A stretch of 38,901 nt of DNA from JAVWIF01 sp036639635 (GTDB taxonomy: Bacteria; Bacillota_I; Bacilli_A; Erysipelotrichales; Erysipelotrichaceae), in assembly GCA_036639635.1 (NCBI GenBank), contig JAVWIF010000013.1, positions 1-38,901 on the forward strand, in the 5' to 3' direction. The notes under the pieces are model-generated. The model made no database searches, was not told the DNA's origin, and saw nothing but the letters and a program-made list of their open reading frames with translations. Of the stretch, positions 16,585 to 24,480 are shown in pieces. The position numbers were made by a program, and so were the translations under genes. Within the stretch, counting starts at the first letter, position 1. Each line of letters begins with the position of its first letter.

Positions 16585-16613
16585 AAAGAATGAAGACAGT
16601 GTCTTCATTCTTT
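16580..16613 (-). terminator. Intrinsic terminator of the murF-to-flavoprotein operon
   Basis: A perfect 13-bp stem AAAGAATGAAGAC and complement (16585-16597 with 16601-16613), a three-base loop and a five-T tail on the minus strand. It overlaps the flavoprotein stop codon. Confidence 0.88.
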
Positions 16614-18207
16614 AGTTTTTTTCGTAATGAAATTTTTCAATGATTTTTTCTGCGCAACGTAACCCATCAATCGCTGCAGATACAATACCGCCCGCATATC
16701 CTGCACCTTCTCCACAAGGATAAATTCCTTGTATATTAAGCGATACAAAACTTTCACGATCACGATCTAAACGAATAGGTGAACTACTACGTGTTTCTAC
16801 TCCTGTTAAAACCGCATCATCACTCGCAAACCCATTTATTTGTTTATCAAAGTTTTTTAGACCTTCTTCCATTGCACTACATACGTAATCAGGTAATACA
16901 TCATGTAAGTCGCATGGTGTAACACCTAACGTATAAGAAGGTGTTATGGAACCCATTTTTGTGGAAGGTTTATGTGCTAAGAAATCTTTTACCAATTGTG
17001 CTGGTGCATGGTAATTTGCTCCAGCGATTTCAAAGGCTTTTCTTTCTATTTGTTCTTGGAATGCAATTCCTTTTTTAGGATCATCTCCAAAATCTGAGGG
17101 ATGTATCTGAACTAAAATAGCACTGTTCGCATTTTGTGCATCACGTGCATGTGTACTCATTCCATTTACAACCACACTACCTTCACTTGAAGTAGAAGGA
17201 ACAACACTTCCTCCAGGACACATACAGAAAGTAAAGACGCCGCGACCATTGCTTGCACTATGTACTAGACGATATTCAGCAGCTCCTAAACGAGGATGGT
17301 TTGCAAATTCCTTATATTGTGCTTCATTAATAAAGGCTTGTGAATGCTCAACACGTGCACCTACTGCGAATGCTTTCGCATGTACACTAAGACCACGTTC
17401 CATCAATAAAGAGAAGGTATCACGTGCACTATGTCCAATTGCTAAAATCATCTGTTCACAAGCAATTGTCTCTCCATTCGCAACAATTCCAACAAGTTTT
17501 CCTTGTTCAATTAGAATATCTTCCATACAAGTAGAAAAACGAATTTCTCCACCTAATCTTATAATTTCATTTCGCATGTTTTTTACTATATCACGTAATA
17601 AATCAGTTCCAATATGAGGATAAGCTTGATATAAAATTTCTTTAGGTGCTCCAAAACGCACAAATTCTTCTAGTATTTTATGTACTCTTACATCTTTCAC
17701 ACGTGTTGTTAATTTGCCATCTGAAAAAGTCCCTGCTCCACCTTCTCCAAATTGTACATTGCTTTGTGTATCTAAGATTCCTTCTTTCCAGAACTTATCA
17801 ACACTTATTACACGCTCATCAACACTACCACCACGCTCAATTATGATTGGATAATATCCTCTTTGTGCCAATAATAATGCCGAGAATATACCAGCTGGTC
17901 CAAAGCCTACAACAACCACACGTTTATTTAATTCTAATACACCTTTATGAGGCATGTGGTACTGTACGTCAGGCGCTTTTGTAACATTTTTTATTTTCTT
18001 GTTCAGGATAATTTCTTCACACTTTACCTTACAATCTACACAATAAGAAAAATGAATATCGGCTTTCTTACGTGCATCAATACTTTCTTTAACAATATGA
18101 TATGCTAATAATTCATCTTCATGAATATGTAAACGTTTCATAATAATTAGTGGTATTTGTGTTAGTTCCTCATCTAATGATAATTTAATTTGTTGTAAAC
18201 GAAGCAT
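16612..18207 (-). CDS. FAD-dependent oxidoreductase, COG2509 family
   Basis: This 531-residue flavoprotein has an N-terminal domain of about 90 residues with CVDCKVKC (56-63), then the FAD-binding GxGxxG in VVVVGFGPAGIFSALLLAQRG (97-117 region), ERGGSVDERV, and the family-specific NVQFGEGGAGTFSDGKLTTR. The C-terminus has YPCGEGAGYAGGIVSAAIDG. These match the widespread but uncharacterised COG2509 family annotated as NAD(FAD)-utilising dehydrogenase. Substrate is unknown. It lies 17 bp after the VanT-like membrane gene and ends at a strong terminator. Confidence 0.9.
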   Translation of the reverse strand: MLRLQQIKLSLDEELTQIPLIIMKRLHIHEDELLAYHIVKESIDARKKADIHFSYCVDCKVKCEEIILNKKIKNVTKAPDVQYHMPHKGVLELNKRVVVVGFGPAGIFSALLLAQRGYYPIIIERGGSVDERVISVDKFWKEGILDTQSNVQFGEGGAGTFSDGKLTTRVKDVRVHKILEEFVRFGAPKEILYQAYPHIGTDLLRDIVKNMRNEIIRLGGEIRFSTCMEDILIEQGKLVGIVANGETIACEQMILAIGHSARDTFSLLMERGLSVHAKAFAVGARVEHSQAFINEAQYKEFANHPRLGAAEYRLVHSASNGRGVFTFCMCPGGSVVPSTSSEGSVVVNGMSTHARDAQNANSAILVQIHPSDFGDDPKKGIAFQEQIERKAFEIAGANYHAPAQLVKDFLAHKPSTKMGSITPSYTLGVTPCDLHDVLPDYVCSAMEEGLKNFDKQINGFASDDAVLTGVETRSSSPIRLDRDRESFVSLNIQGIYPCGEGAGYAGGIVSAAIDGLRCAEKIIEKFHYEKN

Positions 18208-18224
18208 TTGTGTACCTTCTCTTT

Positions 18225-19259
18225 CTAATATAATTGTTTTAGAATTATAAATTTATGTGATGCTTTTTCAATGAAATATGAAAATATAAAGCTACTACAA
18301 GCCACTAGTATATAAACAAGTAACGAATTCATTGTCGGTTGTATCCATAAAATGATTGTAACAAACATAATATGGGAAACATAGATTAATAATGACATAA
18401 CCCGCATACTTTTATACACTTCTCGTGGTTGCAAATGAATTCTTGTAAGTAATAAAAACAAACACGCTACACACGGTACCAGCATACTATACATACTTGT
18501 TAAATCGCGCATAAGCCCAGCGTTTCTTAATAGAAAACACTCTACGAATAGTAACACTAAAGAGATAACAAACGCAATCATTATTACATAATTTTGTATA
18601 TAATTTTTTCGTATTGCAAAAATTGCTCCCATCGCTACAAAAACAGGTCCAAAGAATATTCCATTGCGTGTTGTTGAAAAAAGCGATAGGTAGGCTTTAA
18701 ATACTGTATTAACCACTGGAATATTTTCAACTAAGTGAGGATAAACATTGCCAAACATCCCAATAACATATAGCAATAAGGCTATCCAAAAAGCTTTTTT
18801 TACATTCAATTTAGCAACCAAGAAATAAGTCAAACTAACACTGAGCATCAATGCCGGTAAGAACCAAAGATGATAAAAGCTACCCGTTAAAAAGAAATCT
18901 CTCACATAGCGCAGAATTGATGTCATTGTAATACCATCTCCTGCTTGCCATAATAAATAGGTAAATGGAAGGTAAAGTATTGTCCAAATACAATATATTT
19001 TAAACAATCGAAACAAATAGTGCTTCAACATCGCTAAATTATCATAATCATTCCAAACACGAAGTGAATCAATTTTCTGAAAAAATAAAAATCCCGATAT
19101 AATGAAGAATAGCGGAACAGCAATCCGCGAAAGAATTTGTACCAATACGAAATTTGCTTCTCTACTAATGTCTAATAATGGTCCTGTATGAATACAGATA
19201 ACAAAGAACGCACTCATAAACTTTGCAATATCAATTGCATAATACTTTTTTCTTTCCAT
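18225..19259 (-). CDS. Acyltransferase-3 membrane protein resembling the N-terminal half of VanT
   Basis: This 344-residue protein has about ten hydrophobic helices in the acyltransferase-3 (OafA) pattern: YYAIDIAKFMSAFFVICIHTG start, IAVPLFFIISGFLFF (46-60). Beyond the family, several segments recall the membrane half of the serine racemase VanT as I remember it: SFYHLWFLPALMLS, TTRNGIFFGPVFVAMGAI and SMYSMLVPCV. In VanT this domain is joined to a racemase and supports L-serine supply. Here a racemase gene lies immediately upstream, with a terminator-like hairpin between. GAAGGGAG precedes the ATG. It could instead be an ordinary wall or lipid O-acyltransferase. Confidence 0.8.
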   Translation of the reverse strand: MERKKYYAIDIAKFMSAFFVICIHTGPLLDISREANFVLVQILSRIAVPLFFIISGFLFFQKIDSLRVWNDYDNLAMLKHYLFRLFKIYCIWTILYLPFTYLLWQAGDGITMTSILRYVRDFFLTGSFYHLWFLPALMLSVSLTYFLVAKLNVKKAFWIALLLYVIGMFGNVYPHLVENIPVVNTVFKAYLSLFSTTRNGIFFGPVFVAMGAIFAIRKNYIQNYVIMIAFVISLVLLFVECFLLRNAGLMRDLTSMYSMLVPCVACLFLLLTRIHLQPREVYKSMRVMSLLIYVSHIMFVTIILWIQPTMNSLLVYILVACSSFIFSYFIEKASHKFIILKQLY

Positions 19260-19282
19260 AGGTACTCCCTTCTCTTATCCTT

Positions 19283-19309
19283 ATAAAAATAGCCATACTA
19301 TGGCTATTT
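19283..19309 (-). terminator. Terminator-like hairpin between racemase and membrane protein genes
   Basis: A perfect 9-bp stem AAATAGCCA/TGGCTATTT (19287-19295 with 19301-19309) and five-base loop, followed on the minus strand by a five-T run. It overlaps the racemase stop. It may lower expression of the downstream membrane protein gene. Confidence 0.65.
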
Positions 19310-20452
19310 ATAGATTCTTGGCACTCTTGATGATATCCAGCAAAGTGTTTCATTATTAATCGTTTGCGCAAGGCGCGTTAAAACATCAATTGGCAAAAAT
19401 GCATTTCCATCTTGACCAAATAAAGTAACAACATCACCTTCTTGAACATTTTCTATTTCGCTTACATCTATCATCATCTGATCCATACATACATTCCCAA
19501 TAATTAATGCTTGTTTTCCATGAATTAATACCTTAGCATCTTTATTAGAAACACAACGAGGATAACCATCTGCATATCCAACAGCAAGGGTTGCTATCGT
19601 ACGTTTAGTAGGTGATGTATAATGACGTCCATAACTCACACAAATATCTTTCTCAATGTGTTTAACTAAAGAAACATTCGCTTTCCATTCCATAACAGGT
19701 TTAAATTTTGGCTTTGTACGAATGGTAAGCGCATCATCACTTGTAACACCCATCCATAACAATCCTGGTCGAACATAATCATATGTTAAATCTGGATAAT
19801 TTAAAATTCCATAGCTATTCTGTAAATGTTTTGTTCCAGGTTCAATATTAGCACTTACTAAGTCCTTAAGAACGCGATCAAAACATTCTTTTTGTTTTAA
19901 TGTATAAGCAATATTATCTTCATCTAAGCCATCGCTTACACTAAAGTGCGAGAAAATCCCTGTCACATTAAGATGAGGTAGTGCATAAACTTTTTTAATA
20001 TCTTCGATATGATAGGCATGCTCTTGTGCTAATATCCCTATACGAGACATTCCGGTATCTACTTTTACATGACCTTTCATACATACTTTATTTGTTGCAC
20101 AATAAGCATCAGCTTTTTGTGCATATTCTAAAGAAACAAATGTTTGTAATAAATCATATTCTACAACATAATGAAAATGAATTGGTGGTGTGTATCCTAA
20201 GATTAAAATAGGTTCAAGAATACCACCTTTACGTAAGGCAATTCCTTCATCCACACTACTGACACCAAAGAAATCAATCCCACACTTTACCAATTCTTTT
20301 GCACATACAACATCTCCATGACCATATGCATTTGCTTTAACAATTGCCATTATCTTGCTCGTATGAGGAATTAATTTTTGTATTTCTTTTACATTATGTT
20401 CAATATTTCCTAAGTTAATTTCTAACCATGAACGTGTATTGCTTTGTAGCAT
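19304..20452 (-). CDS. alr: Alanine racemase-family PLP enzyme (alanine or serine racemase)
   Basis: This 382-residue enzyme makes D-alanine, or possibly D-serine, for peptidoglycan. The PLP lysine is K39 in AIVKANAYGHG; the second catalytic tyrosine is in VSYGRHYTSP, followed by AVGYADGYPR and NVCMDQMMIDVS. The C-terminus ends WISSRVPRIYK. The residue at the place of Tyr354 of the Geobacillus enzyme appears to be S375, a position linked to serine use, but this varies in ordinary racemases. The start at 20452 follows GGGGTGG; an upstream GTG lies within that site. It lies between a Van-type ligase and a VanT-like membrane protein. Confidence 0.92.
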   Translation of the reverse strand: MLQSNTRSWLEINLGNIEHNVKEIQKLIPHTSKIMAIVKANAYGHGDVVCAKELVKCGIDFFGVSSVDEGIALRKGGILEPILILGYTPPIHFHYVVEYDLLQTFVSLEYAQKADAYCATNKVCMKGHVKVDTGMSRIGILAQEHAYHIEDIKKVYALPHLNVTGIFSHFSVSDGLDEDNIAYTLKQKECFDRVLKDLVSANIEPGTKHLQNSYGILNYPDLTYDYVRPGLLWMGVTSDDALTIRTKPKFKPVMEWKANVSLVKHIEKDICVSYGRHYTSPTKRTIATLAVGYADGYPRCVSNKDAKVLIHGKQALIIGNVCMDQMMIDVSEIENVQEGDVVTLFGQDGNAFLPIDVLTRLAQTINNETLCWISSRVPRIYK

Positions 20453-20468
20453 CTTAACCACCCCTACT

Positions 20469-21539
20469 TTATTTGTTGCATGCTAAATCAATTAATTTAT
20501 CTAATAAATCACTAAATTCAATACCAGCATCTTTCATCATAGATGGGTAACGTGATGTGGCAGTAAATCCAGGTATTGTGTTCACTTCATTGACAACGAT
20601 TTTATCATCAGGAGTTTTAAACATATCCACACGTGTCATTCCTGAACAGTTTAATGCTTTATATGCACGCAATGCTAAGTGTTGTGCTTCTTCTTTAAGT
20701 TCTTTACTAATTCTTGCAGGACAATAAATATGAGAACCTACCATTTGATACTTTCCTTCAAAGTCAAAGAAAGGTGCATCTGTTTCAATTTCATCAACAC
20801 TTCCCGCAAATAAATCTTTATTTCCCATCACTGCACAACCTATTTCAAAACCTTCAATCGTTGTTTCAAGGATAAGCTTTCCTTTTCCATCATGATAGAA
20901 AGCTTCTTTCATCGCTTTTTCAAAACCATCAAAACCTTCTATTTTACTAATTCCATAACTAGATCCTGCATTACAAGGTTTTACAAATATCGGCAACCCT
21001 AATTTTTTAACAGCTTGTTCATAAATATTCTTATAATCTAAGTTTTTTTCATCATATACACACATATAAGGTGCGCATGGAACCAACGCATTCTCTAGGA
21101 TAATATGCGTCATTTCTTTATCCATACAAACAGCAGAGCTCATATGTGAACATCCTACATAAGGAATTCCACTAAGTTCAAATAATCCTTGTAACGTTCC
21201 ATCTTCTCCATTTTTACCATGAAGTACTGGAAAAATACAATCAACCTCCATTTTTTCAAAGGTCATATCTTTATGTAGTTTCAAAAAGCCTTTGTTTGCT
21301 TCACTACAAGATAAAATACATGGTGTACATGTCTCTTCATTGAACCAAGTATCATGTTCAATTGCATCAATATCACCTTCATAAGTGTACCAATTTCCTT
21401 CTTCTGTAATTCCAACATAAAGTACTTCATAAAGTTCTTTATTCAATTGCTTCAACAAGCTTCCTGCAGAATGCAAAGAAACAGAATATTCGCTTGATTT
21501 TCCACCAAATAGAACAGCTAATTTAATTTTTTTCATCAT
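20469..21539 (-). CDS. ddl: D-alanine ligase of VanC/VanG type (D-Ala-D-Ala or D-Ala-D-Ser)
   Basis: This 356-residue ATP-grasp enzyme joins D-alanine to D-alanine or D-serine for the peptidoglycan stem. It starts with LAVLFGGKSSEYSVSLHSA, then has FPVLHGKNGEDGTLQG (103-118) and NEVNTIPGFT (317-326). Two places look like VanC/VanG rather than normal Ddl: the omega-loop FFDFEGKYQ (257-265; VanC has FFDFEEKYQ as I recall) and TSRYPSMM (328-335), where R330 replaces the Met of the usual SMYPxLW. The GCSGMTRVDMF region is also VanG-like. VanA-type ligases share the Arg, so specificity is not proven. It overlaps murF by 17 bp. No vanXY, vanR or vanS is seen nearby. Confidence 0.9.
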   Translation of the reverse strand: MMKKIKLAVLFGGKSSEYSVSLHSAGSLLKQLNKELYEVLYVGITEEGNWYTYEGDIDAIEHDTWFNEETCTPCILSCSEANKGFLKLHKDMTFEKMEVDCIFPVLHGKNGEDGTLQGLFELSGIPYVGCSHMSSAVCMDKEMTHIILENALVPCAPYMCVYDEKNLDYKNIYEQAVKKLGLPIFVKPCNAGSSYGISKIEGFDGFEKAMKEAFYHDGKGKLILETTIEGFEIGCAVMGNKDLFAGSVDEIETDAPFFDFEGKYQMVGSHIYCPARISKELKEEAQHLALRAYKALNCSGMTRVDMFKTPDDKIVVNEVNTIPGFTATSRYPSMMKDAGIEFSDLLDKLIDLACNK

Positions 21540-22932
21540 TACTTACCTCACCTTTACACTTATTTGTTAATGCATCTACAACTTCATCTAATTTCATGCC
21601 TCTTGATCCCTTAACTAAAATCATGCAATCCTTCTCTAGATAAGGTCGTAAATATTGAATAAGCGCTTCTTTATCTTGCATATGTTGCACTTTCACATGT
21701 TCTAAATTATCATTGGCTCCTTGCGCAATATAACGTGCTTGATTTCCAATGGTAATGACTTCATGTAACGTGTACTTTTGTAACTCCTTACCTAGTTTAT
21801 AATGGATTATATCACTTGTTTCACCTAATTCTAGCATGTCTCCTAACACTGCTATCTTATAAGGAATATCAAATGCTTCCATCGTATCAAGAGCAGCTAA
21901 TGCACTCTGTGGGTTTGATTTATAGGAATCATTTAGAATTAAAGCTCGCTTTATTGGCACAAGCTCATTACGTAATCCAGTTTTTTCAATACTCGCAAAT
22001 CCTTTTTTAATTTCCTCTTCATGTAAACCTAAAGCAAGTGCTACCATATAAGCTGCAGTCGCATTCATTGCTTGATGTTTACCAATCATATCGATATGAA
22101 ATATTTTATTATTATTGATTGAGAATGTAATACCATCACTCTTTTGTTGAACCGCATTTACAACATAATCATTTTGCTTTTCACTACCAAACGTACGAAT
22201 ACGAATATGTCCTGGTATTTGTGCTAATGTTACCGCATTTCTTAAAACCTCTTGATCTCCATTATAAATAAATAAGCCTTTTTCATGTAAACCTTCTACA
22301 ATTTCAAGTTTTGCTTTCGCAATATTATCTATAGTTCCTAAGTTTTCTAAATGTGCCGTTCCTACATTTGCTATCAATGCAATATCTGGTCTAACTATGG
22401 AAGTTAAATACGATAACTCACCAAAGTTTTCCATCCCCATTTCAATAACAGCGACTTCTACTTTTTCACTTAAGCTAAGGAGTGTTAAAGGTACTCCTAT
22501 TTCATTGTTAAAGTTTCCTAATGTTTTTTGCGTAATATAATGTTGTGCTAAGATCGATGCTAATATATCTTTCGTACTTGTTTTCCCATTACTTCCAGTA
22601 ACTCCTACCACTTTCATATGAAGTTGATTACGATATACTTTACTTAATTCTTGTAATGCACGCGTCGTATCATCTACTAAAATAACTGTAATTTCTTTTG
22701 GAGGATTCGGTTCTTTTTTCTCCCATAACACAGCTTTTGCACCTAAATCAATAGCTTGTTGCACATAGTGGTGTCCATTGTTATTACAACCATGAATAGG
22801 AATATATAAATTCCCCTCTACTATTTTACGTGAATCAATACAAACTCCTTGAATCATTTCTTCAATATCACTATTTTCTATGTAATCCGCATCTAACATA
22901 CGGATAATTGCATCAATTGAACGAATAATCAT
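21523..22932 (-). CDS. murF: UDP-MurNAc-tripeptide-D-alanyl-D-Xaa ligase MurF
   Basis: MurF adds the terminal D-dipeptide to UDP-MurNAc-tripeptide in the cytoplasm. The 469-residue protein has the N-terminal substrate domain with GVCIDSRKIVEGNLYIPI (29-46), the ATP loop GVTGSNGKTST (110-120), TLGNFNNEIGVPLTLL, and the C-terminal VLGDMLELGE and KGSRGMKLDEVV motifs. Length is normal. It is first in the murF-ddl-alr cluster and overlaps ddl, so the dipeptide and its user are coexpressed. The ATG follows GGAAAGG. Confidence 0.95.
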   Translation of the reverse strand: MIIRSIDAIIRMLDADYIENSDIEEMIQGVCIDSRKIVEGNLYIPIHGCNNNGHHYVQQAIDLGAKAVLWEKKEPNPPKEITVILVDDTTRALQELSKVYRNQLHMKVVGVTGSNGKTSTKDILASILAQHYITQKTLGNFNNEIGVPLTLLSLSEKVEVAVIEMGMENFGELSYLTSIVRPDIALIANVGTAHLENLGTIDNIAKAKLEIVEGLHEKGLFIYNGDQEVLRNAVTLAQIPGHIRIRTFGSEKQNDYVVNAVQQKSDGITFSINNNKIFHIDMIGKHQAMNATAAYMVALALGLHEEEIKKGFASIEKTGLRNELVPIKRALILNDSYKSNPQSALAALDTMEAFDIPYKIAVLGDMLELGETSDIIHYKLGKELQKYTLHEVITIGNQARYIAQGANDNLEHVKVQHMQDKEALIQYLRPYLEKDCMILVKGSRGMKLDEVVDALTNKCKGEVSNDEKN

Positions 22933-23013
22933 ATATTATTTCCTTTCCATAATTTCCTTATATGGTCTCTTTTATATAAAAAAGATGCATTGGAAAATTC
23001 CATTGCCTTATTT

Positions 23014-23022
23014 ATTATACCA
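23014..23022 (-). promoter_or_regulatory. Extended -10 promoter of the murF operon
   Basis: TGGTATAAT on the minus strand (-10 at 23014-23019) forms an extended -10 about 80 bp before murF. No good -35 is seen. Confidence 0.5.
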
Positions 23023-23085
23023 TATGCCTCGACTTTAGGAGTAAGTAATTTAATGATTTTTTAATAAATTGTTGATATAAATGCG

Positions 23086-23185
23086 NNNNNNNNNNNNNNN
23101 NNNNNNNNNNNNNNNNNNNNNNNNNNNNNNNNNNNNNNNNNNNNNNNNNNNNNNNNNNNNNNNNNNNNNNNNNNNNNNNNNNNNN
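23086..23185. other. Assembly gap of 100 N
   Basis: Exactly 100 unknown bases between the end of the AICAR transformylase gene and the murF promoter. True length and content, including possible genes, are unknown. Confidence 0.95.
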
Positions 23186-23189
23186 TTTT

Positions 23190-24362
23190 TTAATGGTGAA
23201 ATAAGCGAAGATTAGTGAATGCCATAGCAATATTATACTTGTCACAAGTTTCTATTACATTATCATCACGAATAGAACCACCTGCTTGTGCAATATAATC
23301 TACACCGCTACGATGTGCGCGTTCAATATTATCTCCAAAAGGAAAGAATGCATCAGAGCCTAAGGCAACAGCGTGAAGTGTTGTTAACCAAGCTTTCTTT
23401 TCTTCTTGTGTGAATACAGCAGGTTTTTGTGTAAAGAAGTTTTCCCATACACCATCTCTTAATACATCTTGTGCATCTTCTGATATATAAACATCAATGG
23501 TATTATCACGATCTGCTCTACGTATGCCTTTTTTGAAAGGCAATTGTAATACCAATTCATGTTGGCGTAAATACCAATTATCAGCTTTATTACCAGCAAG
23601 ACGCGTGCAATGTACACGTGATTGTTGTCCTGCACCAATACCAATGGCTTGTCCATCTTTTACATAACAAACCGAATTTGATTGGGTATATTTTAAAGTA
23701 ATTAAAGCTATGATTAAATCACGCTTTGCGTGTTTACTTAACTCTTTGTTTTGAGTAGGAAGTTGTGTTAATAATTCTTCGTTTATTACCACATTATTTC
23801 TACCTTGTTCAAAAGTAATACCATATACTTCTTTATGTTCAATAGGAGCTGGCACATAGTTTTCATCTATTTGAATCACAACATAATTCCCTTTTTTCTT
23901 TTTCTTTAGAATTTCTAGCGCTTCTTTTGAAAATGAAGGAGCAATCACACCATCACTTACTTCTTTAGCAAGATAGCTAGCACAACTTGCATCACATTCA
24001 TCGCTCAGTGCCACAAAGTCTCCATAACTAGACATTCTATCACTACCACGTGCACGAATATAAGCAGTTGCCATTGGTGTTAATTCCACATCATCTACAA
24101 AATAAATTTGCTTCATAACATCATCCAACGGAACATACACTGCAGAGCCTGCGGGTGACACATGTTTAAAACTAGCAGCAGCACACAGGTTGGTAGCTTC
24201 TTTTAATTCTTTTACTAATTGCCAAGCATTCAATGCATCTAACAAATTGATAAAGCCCGGCTTTCCATTCAATATTTCAATAGGCAATTCTTGATCCTCG
24301 ATATAAATTCTAGCTGGTTTCTGATTAGGATTACAGCCGTATTTCAGTGCTAATTCTTTCAT
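23190..24362 (-). CDS. purH: Stand-alone AICAR transformylase (PurH formyltransferase domain only)
   Basis: This 390-residue enzyme formylates AICAR, the ninth step of IMP synthesis. It begins directly with KYGCNPNQKPA, the start of the transformylase half of PurH, and has the catalytic K66-H67 in SFKHVSPAGSA, later GIGAGQQSRVHCTRLAGNKA, FFPFGDNIERAHRSGV and QAGGSIRDD. It ends in RLFHH, like normal PurH C-termini. The N-terminal IMP cyclohydrolase (MGS-like) domain of about 130 residues is absent. A good AGGAG site before the ATG at 24362 shows this is not truncation. A separate cyclohydrolase must exist elsewhere. The stop lies 5 bp from the gap. Confidence 0.9.
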   Translation of the reverse strand: MKELALKYGCNPNQKPARIYIEDQELPIEILNGKPGFINLLDALNAWQLVKELKEATNLCAAASFKHVSPAGSAVYVPLDDVMKQIYFVDDVELTPMATAYIRARGSDRMSSYGDFVALSDECDASCASYLAKEVSDGVIAPSFSKEALEILKKKKKGNYVVIQIDENYVPAPIEHKEVYGITFEQGRNNVVINEELLTQLPTQNKELSKHAKRDLIIALITLKYTQSNSVCYVKDGQAIGIGAGQQSRVHCTRLAGNKADNWYLRQHELVLQLPFKKGIRRADRDNTIDVYISEDAQDVLRDGVWENFFTQKPAVFTQEEKKAWLTTLHAVALGSDAFFPFGDNIERAHRSGVDYIAQAGGSIRDDNVIETCDKYNIAMAFTNLRLFHH

Positions 24363-24379
24363 TATGCTCTCCTTTTATC

Positions 24380-24469
24380 TTAACGTCCAAAAATAGACAA
24401 GAATACCATGACAACAACCACCAAAACAACAACACTTCGATAGATCCATAGTTTTACATTTTTCTTCAT
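24380..24469 (-). CDS. Small single-helix membrane peptide, 29 residues
   Basis: The sequence starts MKKNVKLWIYRS, continues with a Val-rich hydrophobic helix (about 12-27) and ends FGR. The ATG at 24469 is preceded by AGAGGTG at a normal distance. The gene sits 11 bp after the potC-potD stop and 17 bp before the AICAR transformylase ATG, on the same strand, filling the spacer exactly. Basic N-terminus plus one helix suggests an inner-membrane peptide with cytoplasmic N-terminus. Function is unknown; a chance ORF is possible. Confidence 0.5.
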   Translation of the reverse strand: MKKNVKLWIYRSVVVLVVVVMVFLSIFGR

Positions 24470-24480
24470 ATAGAACACCT

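Noticed and set aside
16612..18207. Flavoprotein as a member of the D-Ala-D-Ser module
   Set aside because: It is only downstream by position; COG2509 proteins are widespread and show no link to wall synthesis that I know of.
23015..23245. Minus-strand reading frame across the N-run
   Set aside because: It exists only because unknown bases contain no stops, and it overlaps the end of the AICAR transformylase gene.
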